Assembly: GCA_030731745.1 (NCBI GenBank)
Contig: JANQTJ010000038.1
Span: forward strand, 1 to 64,000
Reading direction: 5' to 3'
DNA length: 64,000 nt
From: Flaviramulus sp.
GTDB lineage: Bacteria; Bacteroidota; Bacteroidia; Flavobacteriales; Flavobacteriaceae
The position numbers and the translations under genes were made by a program. How positions within the stretch are numbered: the first letter of the stretch is position 1; every line of letters begins with the position of its first letter. Below the pieces are notes generated by a model. That model was given only the letters and a program-made list of their open reading frames with translations. It was not told the origin of the DNA and searched no databases. Below are positions 42,150 to 51,267 of this stretch, piece by piece.

Positions 42150-43172
42150 ATGAGAAAAGGAGTAAACTCATCCAAAGAACAAGTAATTGAAGCCTCAAAT
42201 GTGGAACACAGAGTAATAATTCCTTTGCATATACCTTTTGAGGAAGCATATTATAAAGATGCATTTTCAATTTTTGAAATGTGCTTAAATTCTATTTTAA
42301 ATACGTCTATTTACAAATTAAAAATAACTGTTATAAGTGATGGATCATGTGATAATGTAAATAACAAATTGTATAAATTATATCAAAACAATAAAATTAA
42401 CGAACTCATTATTGAAAAAGATAATATTGGAAAAATCAATGCCATTTTAAAAGGATTACGAACCGTTAATGAGCAATTTGTAACCATAACCGATGCCGAT
42501 ATTTTGTTTTTAAATGATTGGGATAAAAGTGTTTTTGAAATTTTTTCAACCTATAAAAAAGCTGCGGTAGTTTCTCCTATCCCTGTTTTTAGAAAACAAC
42601 TTAGTTATACAGCTAATATTTGGTTGGACTACTTATTTTCAAAAAAAATGAAATTTCGTGCAGTAAAAAACCCAATAGCATTGGAAAAGTTTGCAAATAG
42701 CCTAGGCTGGCCTTTTTTGCGTGATAAATACAAAGACGTTATAATGACATTAAAACAGGATAATGTTATTGCAGTAGTAAGCGCAGCACATTGCGTTGCG
42801 ACTTACAAAACAGAATATTTAAAAAATATACCTAAAACAAACACTATTTATAAGTTGGGAGGTAATACTGAGGGGGAATATTTAGATAAACCACCTTATA
42901 TGCTGGACGGTTACAGATTATCTACTTATGATAATTATGCATACCACATGGGGAATTTAAAGGAGGATTGGTTAACAGATTCATTTAATTCTATAAAAAT
43001 AGTAAATGAAAAAACAACCTTACCAATCATTGAAAAAACATCGCCCAAAAAGAAACCTTTAAAATTAATGGCAATGAAATTACTTTTAAACTCATTTAAA
43101 ACGAGAAAAGTTTACGATTTCTTTTTAAAGAACAAAGGGCTAACAAAAGAAAAATTAAAAGGATTTAGATAA
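42150..43172 (+). CDS. GT2-like glycosyltransferase
   Basis: The 340-residue protein has a GT-A-like beginning (VIIPLHIPFEEAYYKDAFSIF, KLKITVISDGSCDNVNN, IEKDNIGKINAILKGL) and a metal motif TDADILF at about 113. The region after it (IVVSAAHCVATYKTEYLKN, GGNTEGEYLDKPPYMLDGY) is long and not typical of any subfamily I know. Donor and acceptor are unknown. Confidence 0.72.
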   Translation: MRKGVNSSKEQVIEASNVEHRVIIPLHIPFEEAYYKDAFSIFEMCLNSILNTSIYKLKITVISDGSCDNVNNKLYKLYQNNKINELIIEKDNIGKINAILKGLRTVNEQFVTITDADILFLNDWDKSVFEIFSTYKKAAVVSPIPVFRKQLSYTANIWLDYLFSKKMKFRAVKNPIALEKFANSLGWPFLRDKYKDVIMTLKQDNVIAVVSAAHCVATYKTEYLKNIPKTNTIYKLGGNTEGEYLDKPPYMLDGYRLSTYDNYAYHMGNLKEDWLTDSFNSIKIVNEKTTLPIIEKTSPKKKPLKLMAMKLLLNSFKTRKVYDFFLKNKGLTKEKLKGFR

Positions 43173-43213
43173 GTTTAATTTAAGAATAATAATAGTTGAT
43201 ATAAAAAATTGCA

Positions 43214-44284
43214 TTGATTACTATAACACTAACATACCGAAATAGAGATTTAAACATTGTAAAAAAGTGTTTAAAATCATTAGATAATCAAAGCGAAAAG
43301 GACTTTAAAGTTGTTTTGGTTGACTATGGTAGCGAAGCGGATTTTTCAAATGCTCTTGCAGATTTGGTTAAAAATTATTCTTTTATTAAACTTATACAGT
43401 GCCCAGTTCAAGGTCAATTATGGAATAAATGCAGGGCGATAAATATGGCTTTAAAACAGTGTGAAACCTCTCATTTTTTGGTTGGAGATATTGATTTAAT
43501 GTTCCATCCAGATTTTGTTAAGATTGCAATAAAATTAGCTTCAGAAAATGCAACCTATTTTAAGTATAGTTTTTTATCTAAAGAAGAATCGTTAAAAGAT
43601 AGAGCGTTTGATGAGTATAAAATTGACTTTGTTGGAAATGAAGAAATAACAGGAACCACTTTGTTTCCTACTGAAACACTTAAACAGGTAAATGGTTATG
43701 AAGAGTTTTATCATGGTTGGGGTGCTGAAGATACCGATATACATGTACGTTTAAAAAATTATGGATTATCTGTAAATTTTTATGACGAGAATATATTAGT
43801 AAAACACCAATGGCATCCAAAAGCTTATAGAAGTAAAAATAGCACTAGTCCATTTCATTCAAATTTAGAACGCGTCAATCATAATTACATGTATTCAACC
43901 ATTAATAACAAAGTGGTATTTGCAAATGGTAATGATGATTGGGGAGTTGTTCCTAATAAAGAACACTATTTAAAGCTTTCAGAAAAACCAGATATAGAAA
44001 TTAATATTCAGTCCATTGATTTTCATTTTTCTGCATTATTGGCAAGTTTTAAAAATTTGAATAATCAAGTAGTGAAAGTTCAAATAAATCAAGCTAGTAC
44101 AAAGGATAAATTAGTTCAAACTGTTAAAAAGATATTTAAAAAGAAGCATTTCAATTACCTAAAATTGGAAACTATCAACAACCTTTTATTAGAAGAAATA
44201 ATTAAAAATTACAGAAACAAACCTTACTGCTATAATTTTAATAGAGAAAAAGGGGTTATTAATTTAACAATCTACTTTAACTAA
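43214..44284 (+). CDS. GT2/GT7-like glycosyltransferase
   Basis: The 356-residue protein begins ITLTYRNRDLNIVKKCLKSL and has VGDIDLMFHPDF (metal site DID). YEEFYHGWGAEDTDIHVRL is a near-perfect Glyco_transf_7C signature, as in chondroitin-synthase-type and galactosyltransferase-type enzymes. Such enzymes often add hexosamine or galactose. The C-terminal 120 residues (NIQSIDFHFSALLASFKN) are unassigned. The start is TTG at 43214. The stop abuts the next gene. Confidence 0.82.
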   Translation: MITITLTYRNRDLNIVKKCLKSLDNQSEKDFKVVLVDYGSEADFSNALADLVKNYSFIKLIQCPVQGQLWNKCRAINMALKQCETSHFLVGDIDLMFHPDFVKIAIKLASENATYFKYSFLSKEESLKDRAFDEYKIDFVGNEEITGTTLFPTETLKQVNGYEEFYHGWGAEDTDIHVRLKNYGLSVNFYDENILVKHQWHPKAYRSKNSTSPFHSNLERVNHNYMYSTINNKVVFANGNDDWGVVPNKEHYLKLSEKPDIEINIQSIDFHFSALLASFKNLNNQVVKVQINQASTKDKLVQTVKKIFKKKHFNYLKLETINNLLLEEIIKNYRNKPYCYNFNREKGVINLTIYFN

Positions 44285-45420
44285 TGAAGATATTACTGGT
44301 TTCCATGCCTTCATTACATTTTTTTAGATGGACAGAACAATTAGAAAATTCTGGTCATGATGTGTATTGGTTTGATATTGTAGATGGAAATCCAACTTCA
44401 AGATTACCTTGGGTTAAGAAAATAAACGGCTGGAAACTAAAGTACCCAAATTTAAAAGGGCGATATTTTATTAAAAATAGATTACCATTTTTGAAACCTT
44501 TTTTTGAAAGAAATGTAGCAATAGAATTTGAAAAAACGCTAAATGAAATAAAACCAGATATTGTACACAGTTTTGTGCTATATATTTCCTGCACACCTAT
44601 TTTATCAATAATGATGAAATATAGAAATCAGAAGTGGATTTATTCTTCTTGGGGCAGTGATTTGTTTTATTTTCAAAATAAACCTAAGTACTTAAACGAT
44701 ATTAAAAGAGTATTACCAAGGGTTAATTATTTATTTACCGATTGCCAAAGAGATATAGAATTAGCAAAAAAATACGGTTTTAAAGGAGAGGTATTAGGCG
44801 TTTTTCCGGGGGGTGGAGGATTTGATTATAACGAGTCTGATAAATTTATAAAACCCGTTTTAGAACGAAAAACAGTTTTGATTAAAGGTTATCAAGGACG
44901 TTCAGGACGTGCAATAGAAGTTCTAAAAGCTTTAGAAAAAATAACATTAAGCCTAAAGCCTTACAAAGTTATTGTTTTCGGAGCCGATGATGAAGTCTCA
45001 ACTTTTATTGAAAAACAAAATCTATCGAATACACTAAACATTGAGTGTTTATCAAAACATAACTTCTTGCCACATCAGCGTATTTTAGAACTCATGGGAA
45101 GTGCTTTAATTTACATTGGTAACAGTAATTCTGATGGGATGCCAAATACGTTGTTAGAAGCTATTGCCCAGGGAGCTTTTCCTATTCAATCAAATCCTGG
45201 TGGTGCTTCCGAGGAAGTTATTACTCATAACGAAAACGGTTTGTTAATTCAAGATTGTAATGATTCAGAAGAAATAAAAAACCACATTCAATCGGCACTC
45301 ACTAATTTTGAATTATTGGAAAAGGCATTTAAAATCAATCAAAGCAAATTGAAGCCCAATTATGAAAGAAGCTTTGTGCTATCTCAAGTTTTAAAAGCTT
45401 ATAACTCTACTCTCAACTAG
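44284..45420 (+). CDS. GT4-type glycosyltransferase
   Basis: The 378-residue GT-B protein begins MKILLVSMPSLHFFRWTEQL. The C-terminal half shows VLIKGYQGRSGRAIEVLKAL, FLPHQRILELMGSALIYIGNSNSDGMPNTLLEAIAQGAFPIQSN (donor loop with the conserved acid). It lies 1 base after the previous stop. A 6-deoxyhexose or hexosamine donor cannot be distinguished. Confidence 0.86.
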   Translation: MKILLVSMPSLHFFRWTEQLENSGHDVYWFDIVDGNPTSRLPWVKKINGWKLKYPNLKGRYFIKNRLPFLKPFFERNVAIEFEKTLNEIKPDIVHSFVLYISCTPILSIMMKYRNQKWIYSSWGSDLFYFQNKPKYLNDIKRVLPRVNYLFTDCQRDIELAKKYGFKGEVLGVFPGGGGFDYNESDKFIKPVLERKTVLIKGYQGRSGRAIEVLKALEKITLSLKPYKVIVFGADDEVSTFIEKQNLSNTLNIECLSKHNFLPHQRILELMGSALIYIGNSNSDGMPNTLLEAIAQGAFPIQSNPGGASEEVITHNENGLLIQDCNDSEEIKNHIQSALTNFELLEKAFKINQSKLKPNYERSFVLSQVLKAYNSTLN

Positions 45421-45430
45421 TACATTATAA

Positions 45431-46906
45431 ATGTTTACACAGCAAAACATAAAAGACATTATTCTAGACTTCGAAGATAAGTATCCAGTTGACACTTGGG
45501 TTGTTAATGGCGTACATGTTTGGCCGTATGTAAGAATAAAAATTTATATTCATGCTCTTGTGTTGATGAATAAAAACGGATTAACACAAAGTGAAATATT
45601 ACCCAATAATGAAAGTTACAACAAGCAATTATTAAAAAAAACAAGTAAAGTTTTTTTGATTTTTAAAGCTAAAATTAAACTTCTTTTATTCTTTTCAAAT
45701 TTAAAAAAGAAGCAAATAGTTTTTTTTGGGTCTCATATCCATCGTGTATTGTATGATGATAAATACTTTAATAGGTTTTATGATTCCATGATAGATTATC
45801 ATCATTTGCAAAACGATGTTTATATGATGGAATATCAAAAAATACATGATGCCACATATAATAAGAAAGCGGTTATTCCTTTAAAAGAATATTTAGGTTA
45901 TCATAAATTGTTATCTAAAATAAAAAATAAATTTAAAAAAGAAATCAATGTTTTAAGCTTAAATAGTTATGATATTTTTTATAAAGAATTAGGCAAATAC
46001 AATTTTAATCTAAGTGCTTTAGGAGTCTCAGAAAAAGAAATTACTGATTGGACAAATAGGCTAAACTTAACAAATGATTTTTTTGATAAATTTTATAAAA
46101 AGGTAAACCCTTCAAAAGTTATTTTTCTTGGGTATTATGGTTTAGACGACATATATTCTGCGCTTTTAGTTGCCAATAAACTTAACATTGATACTATAGA
46201 TTTTCAACATGGTCCACAAACTAATGTGCATTTAGCTTTTGCATTTTGGACTAAACTACCTAATAAAGGATTTAATACCATGCCTAAAACTTTTTGGAAT
46301 TGGGATAAAGAATCTAAAGAAAGTATTGACGAATGGGCAAATAAAACAAACACTGTAAAATCTAAAGTTGTTGGGCAACCATATATAGCCTACTGGACAA
46401 GCAAACTTGGTAAAAAGGAAAAAAGGGAAAAGCAATATATTTTTTACAGCCTGCAAACAACACCATTTAATATAGAAGACTTATTAACGCCAAAAATTGT
46501 TAAGTTAATTCATCAAAACAAGTATCATTGGATTTTAAGATTGCATCCAAGAAATAATCTAAATTTAGAAGCATTGGATAATTTTTTAGGTGCTAATAAT
46601 TTAAAAGAAAAGTGTACGGTGCAAGATGCTATTTCTTCACCATTACCTGAGGTTTTAAACAATTCTATGGCACATATAACAAATTACTCTGGATGTTTAA
46701 TAGAAGCTAGGTTGTTGAACGTACCAACTATATTAATCAATGTTGTTGGCAAAGAGATGTTCAACCAATATATTGATGACAAACTCGTATTCTATTTAGA
46801 TCAAAATAACGAAGAATTCGTTGAAAATGTGGGAAGAAAGTTAGAAGCGTTTAGTAAATTAAGTTTTAAAACAAAAAAAACAAATGTGTTCAATCCTATA
46901 GAATAA
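45431..46906 (+). CDS. Unclassified GT-B-like protein, possible surface-carbohydrate transferase
   Basis: The 491-residue protein has no clear named family. Its C-terminal half has GT-B features: VIFLGYYGLDDIYSALLVAN, TIDFQHGPQTN (the QHG motif seen in capsule and CDP-glycerol-type transferases), VVGQPYIAYW, FYSLQTTPFN, WILRLHPRNN, VQDAISSPLPEVLNNSMAHI and TNYSGCLIEARLLNVPTILI. It lies just before the CMP-sialate synthetase and NeuB genes, so it may transfer the nonulosonic acid made there. It also resembles the QHG glycerophosphotransferase fold. Function is inferred. Confidence 0.6.
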   Translation: MFTQQNIKDIILDFEDKYPVDTWVVNGVHVWPYVRIKIYIHALVLMNKNGLTQSEILPNNESYNKQLLKKTSKVFLIFKAKIKLLLFFSNLKKKQIVFFGSHIHRVLYDDKYFNRFYDSMIDYHHLQNDVYMMEYQKIHDATYNKKAVIPLKEYLGYHKLLSKIKNKFKKEINVLSLNSYDIFYKELGKYNFNLSALGVSEKEITDWTNRLNLTNDFFDKFYKKVNPSKVIFLGYYGLDDIYSALLVANKLNIDTIDFQHGPQTNVHLAFAFWTKLPNKGFNTMPKTFWNWDKESKESIDEWANKTNTVKSKVVGQPYIAYWTSKLGKKEKREKQYIFYSLQTTPFNIEDLLTPKIVKLIHQNKYHWILRLHPRNNLNLEALDNFLGANNLKEKCTVQDAISSPLPEVLNNSMAHITNYSGCLIEARLLNVPTILINVVGKEMFNQYIDDKLVFYLDQNNEEFVENVGRKLEAFSKLSFKTKKTNVFNPIE

Positions 46907-46964
46907 CCTAGCCGAAATTTTAATTTACAAGCGGGTTTTTATTTAATCGCCCTAAAAAAAAGTG

Positions 46965-46972
46965 TATTTTAG
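46965..46972 (+). promoter_or_regulatory. Weak internal promoter element before the neuA-like gene
   Basis: TATTTTAG differs from TAnnTTTG at one position, 26 bases before the ATG of the CMP-sialate synthetase gene, in the 92-base gap that is among the largest inside the array. It might give independent transcription of the nonulosonic-acid genes. Confidence 0.3.
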
Positions 46973-46998
46973 CGACAGATTGGAAAACTAATAATTAA

Positions 46999-48153
46999 AT
47001 GAAAAAAATAGGCTTTATACCATTAAGAAAAGGCTCCAAAGGTATTCCTAATAAAAACAAGCGTAAAATGGTTGGAAGACCTTTATTTACATGGGTTTTA
47101 GGTGAGGCCATTTTTTCTAACCTTGATGAAGTTTATGTTTATACTGATGATGAAAGCATTATTGAATTTATAAACAAAGAATACCATTGGACCAATAAGG
47201 TAAAAGCATTGCTTAGAAGTGCTGAAAGTGCCAGCGACACAGCTTCAACAGAATTCGCTATTTTAGAATTTTGCGAATCTATTAATTACAATTTTGATGT
47301 TTTTTGTTTGCTTCAAGCGACTTCGCCGTTTACGAAAAGTGAAGATATTAATACCTGTTTAGAAAAGCTTGATGATGAAAATGATTCAGTTTTAACGGTT
47401 GTTAATACACATCGTTTTTTATGGAATAAAGAAGGTAAACCGATAAATTATAATCCTTTTGAGCGACCTAGGCGTCAAGATTTTGAAGGCTTGTTGATTG
47501 AAAATGGCGCTGTTTACACAACTACTAAAGAAGCATTGCAGAAAAATAAAAACCGTTTGGGAAACAATGTTGCCGTAGTTGAAATGCCTGAAGAATCTTT
47601 GCATGAAATTGATTCAGAATCAGATTGGATAGTGGTTGAAAATTTACTCATTGAAAGACAAAAGAGAGCAAAGCAATCAGAAAAAATAACACACTTTGTT
47701 TTAGATGTTGATGGTGTTTTTACTGATGGAACAATCACTTACACTAAAGATGGTGAGCACACCAAAAGTTTTGATATGCGCGATGGAATGGGATTGGAGA
47801 TTTTAAGACAGTATGGTGTGGAGGTTATGGTCATGACTTCTGAAGACTCTGAATTGGTAGCAAAACGCATGCAAAAGCTTAAAATCAAGCACGTTTTTTT
47901 AGGTGTAAAAGATAAATTCTCATTGCTAAAAGAAGTTGCTAAAAAAGAAAAAATCAGTTTTAGTAATGTTGCTTATATAGGTGATGATGTTAATGATTTA
48001 ACTAATATTTGTAGTGTGGGTTGGTCGTTAACTCCAAACAATGCAACAGATGTAGTAAAACAACATGCTGATATTCTGCTTTCTAAAAATTCTGGTTCAG
48101 GAGCTATTAGAGAAGCTTGTCAGTTTATAATGAATTATAATAAAAGATTTTAA
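46999..48153 (+). CDS. neuA: CMP-nonulosonate cytidylyltransferase fused to HAD phosphatase
   Basis: The 384-residue protein has two domains. Residues 1-215 are a cytidylyltransferase of the NeuA/KdsB group: PLRKGSKGIPNKNKRKM is the nucleotide-binding signature, LLQATSPF follows, and the fold ends with VENLLIERQK. Residues 225-384 are a HAD phosphatase of the KdsC type: FVLDVDGVFTDG (DxD nucleophile), MTSEDSELV, GVKDK (lysine) and YIGDDVNDL (metal pair). All HAD catalytic positions are intact. This suggests a 9-phosphate pathway in which the product of NeuB is first dephosphorylated, then activated to the CMP form by the same protein. Vertebrate CMP-sialate synthetases have a similar domain order. 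Confidence 0.88.
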   Translation: MKKIGFIPLRKGSKGIPNKNKRKMVGRPLFTWVLGEAIFSNLDEVYVYTDDESIIEFINKEYHWTNKVKALLRSAESASDTASTEFAILEFCESINYNFDVFCLLQATSPFTKSEDINTCLEKLDDENDSVLTVVNTHRFLWNKEGKPINYNPFERPRRQDFEGLLIENGAVYTTTKEALQKNKNRLGNNVAVVEMPEESLHEIDSESDWIVVENLLIERQKRAKQSEKITHFVLDVDGVFTDGTITYTKDGEHTKSFDMRDGMGLEILRQYGVEVMVMTSEDSELVAKRMQKLKIKHVFLGVKDKFSLLKEVAKKEKISFSNVAYIGDDVNDLTNICSVGWSLTPNNATDVVKQHADILLSKNSGSGAIREACQFIMNYNKRF

Positions 48154-48168
48154 GAACCCCAAAATCTT

Positions 48169-49044
48169 ATGAATACATACAAAAAGCCTTATATCATAGC
48201 AGAAATTGGGTGCAACCATAAAGGCGATATGGAGATTGCTAAAGAACTCATAAAAGTTGCAAAAATATTTTGCAACGTCGATGCTGTAAAATTTCAAAAA
48301 AGGAATAATAAAGAATTATTAACCGAAGAGCAATACAATCAACCACATCCAAATCCTGCAAACTCTTACGGAGACACCTATGGTGCGCATCGTGAATATT
48401 TAGAGTTTGATGTTAATCAGCATAAAGTATTAAAAATGTATTGTGAGGAAATAGGAATAACATATTCCACATCTGTTTGGGACTTAACATCAGCTAAAGA
48501 AATAGCCTCTTTAAACCCGGAGTTTATTAAAATTCCTTCGGCATGTAACAATAACATAGTTATGTTAGAGTGGTTGTGCAAAAATTATAAAGGAGAATTA
48601 CATATTTCAACAGGAATGACAACCAAAGATGAAATTTTCGACTTGGTTAATCTTTTTAAAAAGCTCAATCGTAATAAAGATTTAGTACTGTATAATTGTA
48701 CATCTGGATATCCTGTACCTTTTGAAGATGTGTGTTTATTGGACATAAATTTATTAATTGAAAAATATAAAGATGATGTTAAACATATTGGTTTTTCTGG
48801 TCACCATTTAGGAATTGCTGTTGATGTTGCTGCCTATACTTTAGGTGCTAACATCATTGAAAGACATTACACAATAGATAGAACATGGAAAGGAACAGAC
48901 CATGCGGCATCTTTAGAACCTATGGGTTTAAGAAAATTATCTAGAGACGTAAATGCAGTTTATAAAGCGTTGCAATTTAAAAAGCAGGATATTTTACCAA
49001 TAGAGCAAGTGCAACGCAATAAGTTGAAAAATCAAAAGGTATAA
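48169..49044 (+). CDS. neuB: Nonulosonic acid synthase, NeuB family, without SAF domain
   Basis: The 291-residue protein condenses PEP with a mannose-type acceptor. NeuB signatures are IIAEIGCNHKGDMEIAKEL, DAVKFQKRNNKELL, STSVWDLTSAKEI, IKIPSACNNN, LHISTGMTTKDEI, NCTSGYPVPFEDVCL, HIGFSGHHLGIAVDVAAYTL and IERHYTIDRTWKGTDHAASL. The usual C-terminal SAF (antifreeze-like) lid of about 60 residues is missing: the protein ends after LPIEQVQRNKLKNQKV. The lid normally covers the acceptor pocket of the partner subunit, so acceptor choice may differ. The product could be Neu5Ac, KDN or a modified sugar, either as 9-phosphate or free; the fused phosphatase next door favours the phosphate. Confidence 0.88.
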   Translation: MNTYKKPYIIAEIGCNHKGDMEIAKELIKVAKIFCNVDAVKFQKRNNKELLTEEQYNQPHPNPANSYGDTYGAHREYLEFDVNQHKVLKMYCEEIGITYSTSVWDLTSAKEIASLNPEFIKIPSACNNNIVMLEWLCKNYKGELHISTGMTTKDEIFDLVNLFKKLNRNKDLVLYNCTSGYPVPFEDVCLLDINLLIEKYKDDVKHIGFSGHHLGIAVDVAAYTLGANIIERHYTIDRTWKGTDHAASLEPMGLRKLSRDVNAVYKALQFKKQDILPIEQVQRNKLKNQKV

Positions 49045-49046
49045 TA

Positions 49047-49868
49047 ATGTTTTCATCAGATAAGATTAGGTTATTTTGGTGGAATGAAATTAAAATTCAA
49101 GGAAAGTCCAAAGAAAATTATGGCGATTTACTTGGTAAATACCTCGTTGAAAAAATATCTGGTAAAAAAGTAGTTTTTAGCTGGCCTAAAAAATTTTCAC
49201 TTTACGATTTTTTTGCTCCAATTTATGTTACAGTAGGTAGTATTTTAACTCATGTAAATAACAAATGTATCGTTTGGGGTAGTGGCATAATTTCAAAAGA
49301 ACAGCCTATTATAAAGGCAAAATTTTTAGCAGTTAGAGGGCCTCAAACAAGAACATTTTTATTAAACCAAGGATTTGAAGTTCCAGAAATTTATGGTGAT
49401 CCAGCGCTTTTATTGCCCAAATATTATAATCCTAAAATAGATAAGGAATATAAAATAGGAATTATTCCACATTATCGCGATTTTAAAATAGTTAAGGATT
49501 TTTATGAAAACGAAAATTCTATTTTGTTAATCGATTTAATGACTAATGATGTTGAAGAAACCACAAATCAATTTTTGAAATGCGAAAAAATTGTATCGTC
49601 TTCACTACATGGTATTATCGTGGCGCATGCTTATGGTATTCCAGCAGTATGGCAAAAATTTTCTGATAATGTTTTTGGGGACGATATTAAATATCAAGAT
49701 TATTTTGAATCGGTTTTAATACCTCCATATAAATCAGATATTAAGAATTCAAAAATGAATTTGAACGAATTGCTAAGTCTTTTTAATGATAAAGAATCAT
49801 TACCAAAACCAGGTGTAGTTGAAGAGTTATGTTCCAATATGATGGCTGTTTGCCCTTTTAAAAAGTAA
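49047..49868 (+). CDS. Polysaccharide pyruvyltransferase family protein
   Basis: The 273-residue protein has ENYGDLLGKYLVEKI, CIVWGSGIIS, FLAVRGPQTRTFL, EIYGDPALLLPKYY, and SSSLHGIIVAHAYGIPAVW. These are the signatures of the pyruvyl-transferase (CsaB/ExoV) group. It adds a pyruvate ketal from PEP to a sugar, giving a negative charge. It starts 2 bases after the neuB stop. Which sugar is modified is unknown; the terminal residue is common for pyruvyl groups. Confidence 0.87.
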   Translation: MFSSDKIRLFWWNEIKIQGKSKENYGDLLGKYLVEKISGKKVVFSWPKKFSLYDFFAPIYVTVGSILTHVNNKCIVWGSGIISKEQPIIKAKFLAVRGPQTRTFLLNQGFEVPEIYGDPALLLPKYYNPKIDKEYKIGIIPHYRDFKIVKDFYENENSILLIDLMTNDVEETTNQFLKCEKIVSSSLHGIIVAHAYGIPAVWQKFSDNVFGDDIKYQDYFESVLIPPYKSDIKNSKMNLNELLSLFNDKESLPKPGVVEELCSNMMAVCPFKK

Positions 49869-49875
49869 GTTTCAA

Positions 49876-51267
49876 ATGAAAAAAAAAGTATTCATTTTTT
49901 TCCCAGATGGTGTAGGTTTAAGAAATTTTGCTTTTACAGAGTTTAAGAATATAGGCGAAAAAATGGGTTTTGATATTACGTATTGGAATAATACTATTTT
50001 TTCATTAAAAGATAATTTAGGTTTTAAAGAAGTTAAAATTGAAAACCATACGGCTCATAAACTACTACCAATATATTCAAGAGCGAGAAAACGAGCAGAA
50101 TTAAATGTATCAAGAGATAAATTTAATGATAATGTATACCCAACCTATAAGTTTCCATTTAATTATAAAGGTTTAAAAAACATGTTTAAAAGTCTTTATA
50201 CAAAATGGTTAATTGGTTTATATTCATCAGAAAAGGGTGTCGTAAAACTTAGAAATAAAATTAATAAGCTAGAACGTTCAACCTCAAAATATGCTTATTG
50301 TAAAGCACAATTGCAGATACATAAACCAGATTTGGTGTTTTGCACCACACAACGAGCAACACAGTCTATAAGTGCACTTTTGGCGGCTAAAGATTTAGGA
50401 ATTCCTACCGTAGCTTTTGTATATTCCTGGGATAATGTGCCTAAAGCGATGCAAGTTGTAGAAACAGATTATTATTATGTTTGGAGTGATTTAATGAAAG
50501 ATGAGGTTTTAAAATATTATCCATTTGTTAAAAAGGAACAAGTTTTTGTAACAGGTACACCTCAATTTGAACCGCATTATGATGAAGATTTAAATCAAAC
50601 TAGAGACGCTTTTTTTAAGGAGCATCATTTAGATGTTAATAAAAAATACATTTGCTTTTCAGGTGATGATGAAACTACCTCACCTCTAGATCAATATTAT
50701 TTAGAAGACCTAGCAAATGCTGTTCGTAGTCTAAACACTAAGGGCTATAACTTAGGAATTATTTACAGGAAATGTCCAGTAGATTTTACCAATAGGTACG
50801 ATGCGGTTTTAGATCTTAATAAAGATATTATTAAAGTTTTAGACCCTATTTGGAAGCAAGTTGGAACGCAATGGAATCAGGTTTTACCAAAGCCCGAAGA
50901 TTTTAAAATGCTTTACAATGTTTGTGAACATAGTGAGTTTGTAACCAATGTTTGTTCTTCAACCGTATTCGATTTTGTAGCACATAATAAACCATGTATT
51001 TACTATAATTACGAACAGCCTCAACTAAAAAAAGGAGTACGCGATATTGGTCAGAATTATAAATATGTACATTTTAGAAGTATGCCAAGTGATAAGGCTG
51101 CTATATTTTGTACTGATAAAAAAGATTTAGAAAGCTTAGTTAAACAAATATTAGATGGTGAGTTGTCAAATGTTTTAGAATGTAAAACATGGTACGAAAT
51201 AGTGGTTGGTAAATCACCAACAAAAGCTTCAGAGACTATTTGGAAAGCTATTGATACTATAATATGA
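49876..51267 (+). CDS. Unclassified GT-B-like transferase
   Basis: The 463-residue protein has two Rossmann-like halves. N-terminal: KKKVFIFFPDGVGLRNFAF, TYWNNTIFSL. Middle: DLVFCTTQRATQSISALLAA, VAFVYSWDNVPKAM and FVTGTPQFEPHY. C-terminal: LGIIYRKCPVDFTNRYDAVL, VTNVCSSTVFDFVAHNKPCI (donor-side loop). The SWDN stretch and SSTVFDF are seen in capsule glycosyltransferases of the GT-B type and in CDP-glycerol-type transferases. It sits in the nonulosonic-acid module and is another candidate sialyl-type transferase. No assignment to a CAZy family is made. Confidence 0.6.
   Translation: MKKKVFIFFPDGVGLRNFAFTEFKNIGEKMGFDITYWNNTIFSLKDNLGFKEVKIENHTAHKLLPIYSRARKRAELNVSRDKFNDNVYPTYKFPFNYKGLKNMFKSLYTKWLIGLYSSEKGVVKLRNKINKLERSTSKYAYCKAQLQIHKPDLVFCTTQRATQSISALLAAKDLGIPTVAFVYSWDNVPKAMQVVETDYYYVWSDLMKDEVLKYYPFVKKEQVFVTGTPQFEPHYDEDLNQTRDAFFKEHHLDVNKKYICFSGDDETTSPLDQYYLEDLANAVRSLNTKGYNLGIIYRKCPVDFTNRYDAVLDLNKDIIKVLDPIWKQVGTQWNQVLPKPEDFKMLYNVCEHSEFVTNVCSSTVFDFVAHNKPCIYYNYEQPQLKKGVRDIGQNYKYVHFRSMPSDKAAIFCTDKKDLESLVKQILDGELSNVLECKTWYEIVVGKSPTKASETIWKAIDTII

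Noticed and set aside
46907-46998. Terminator between the GT-B-like gene and neuA
   Set aside because: No stable stem with a T tract is visible; only a weak promoter-like element.
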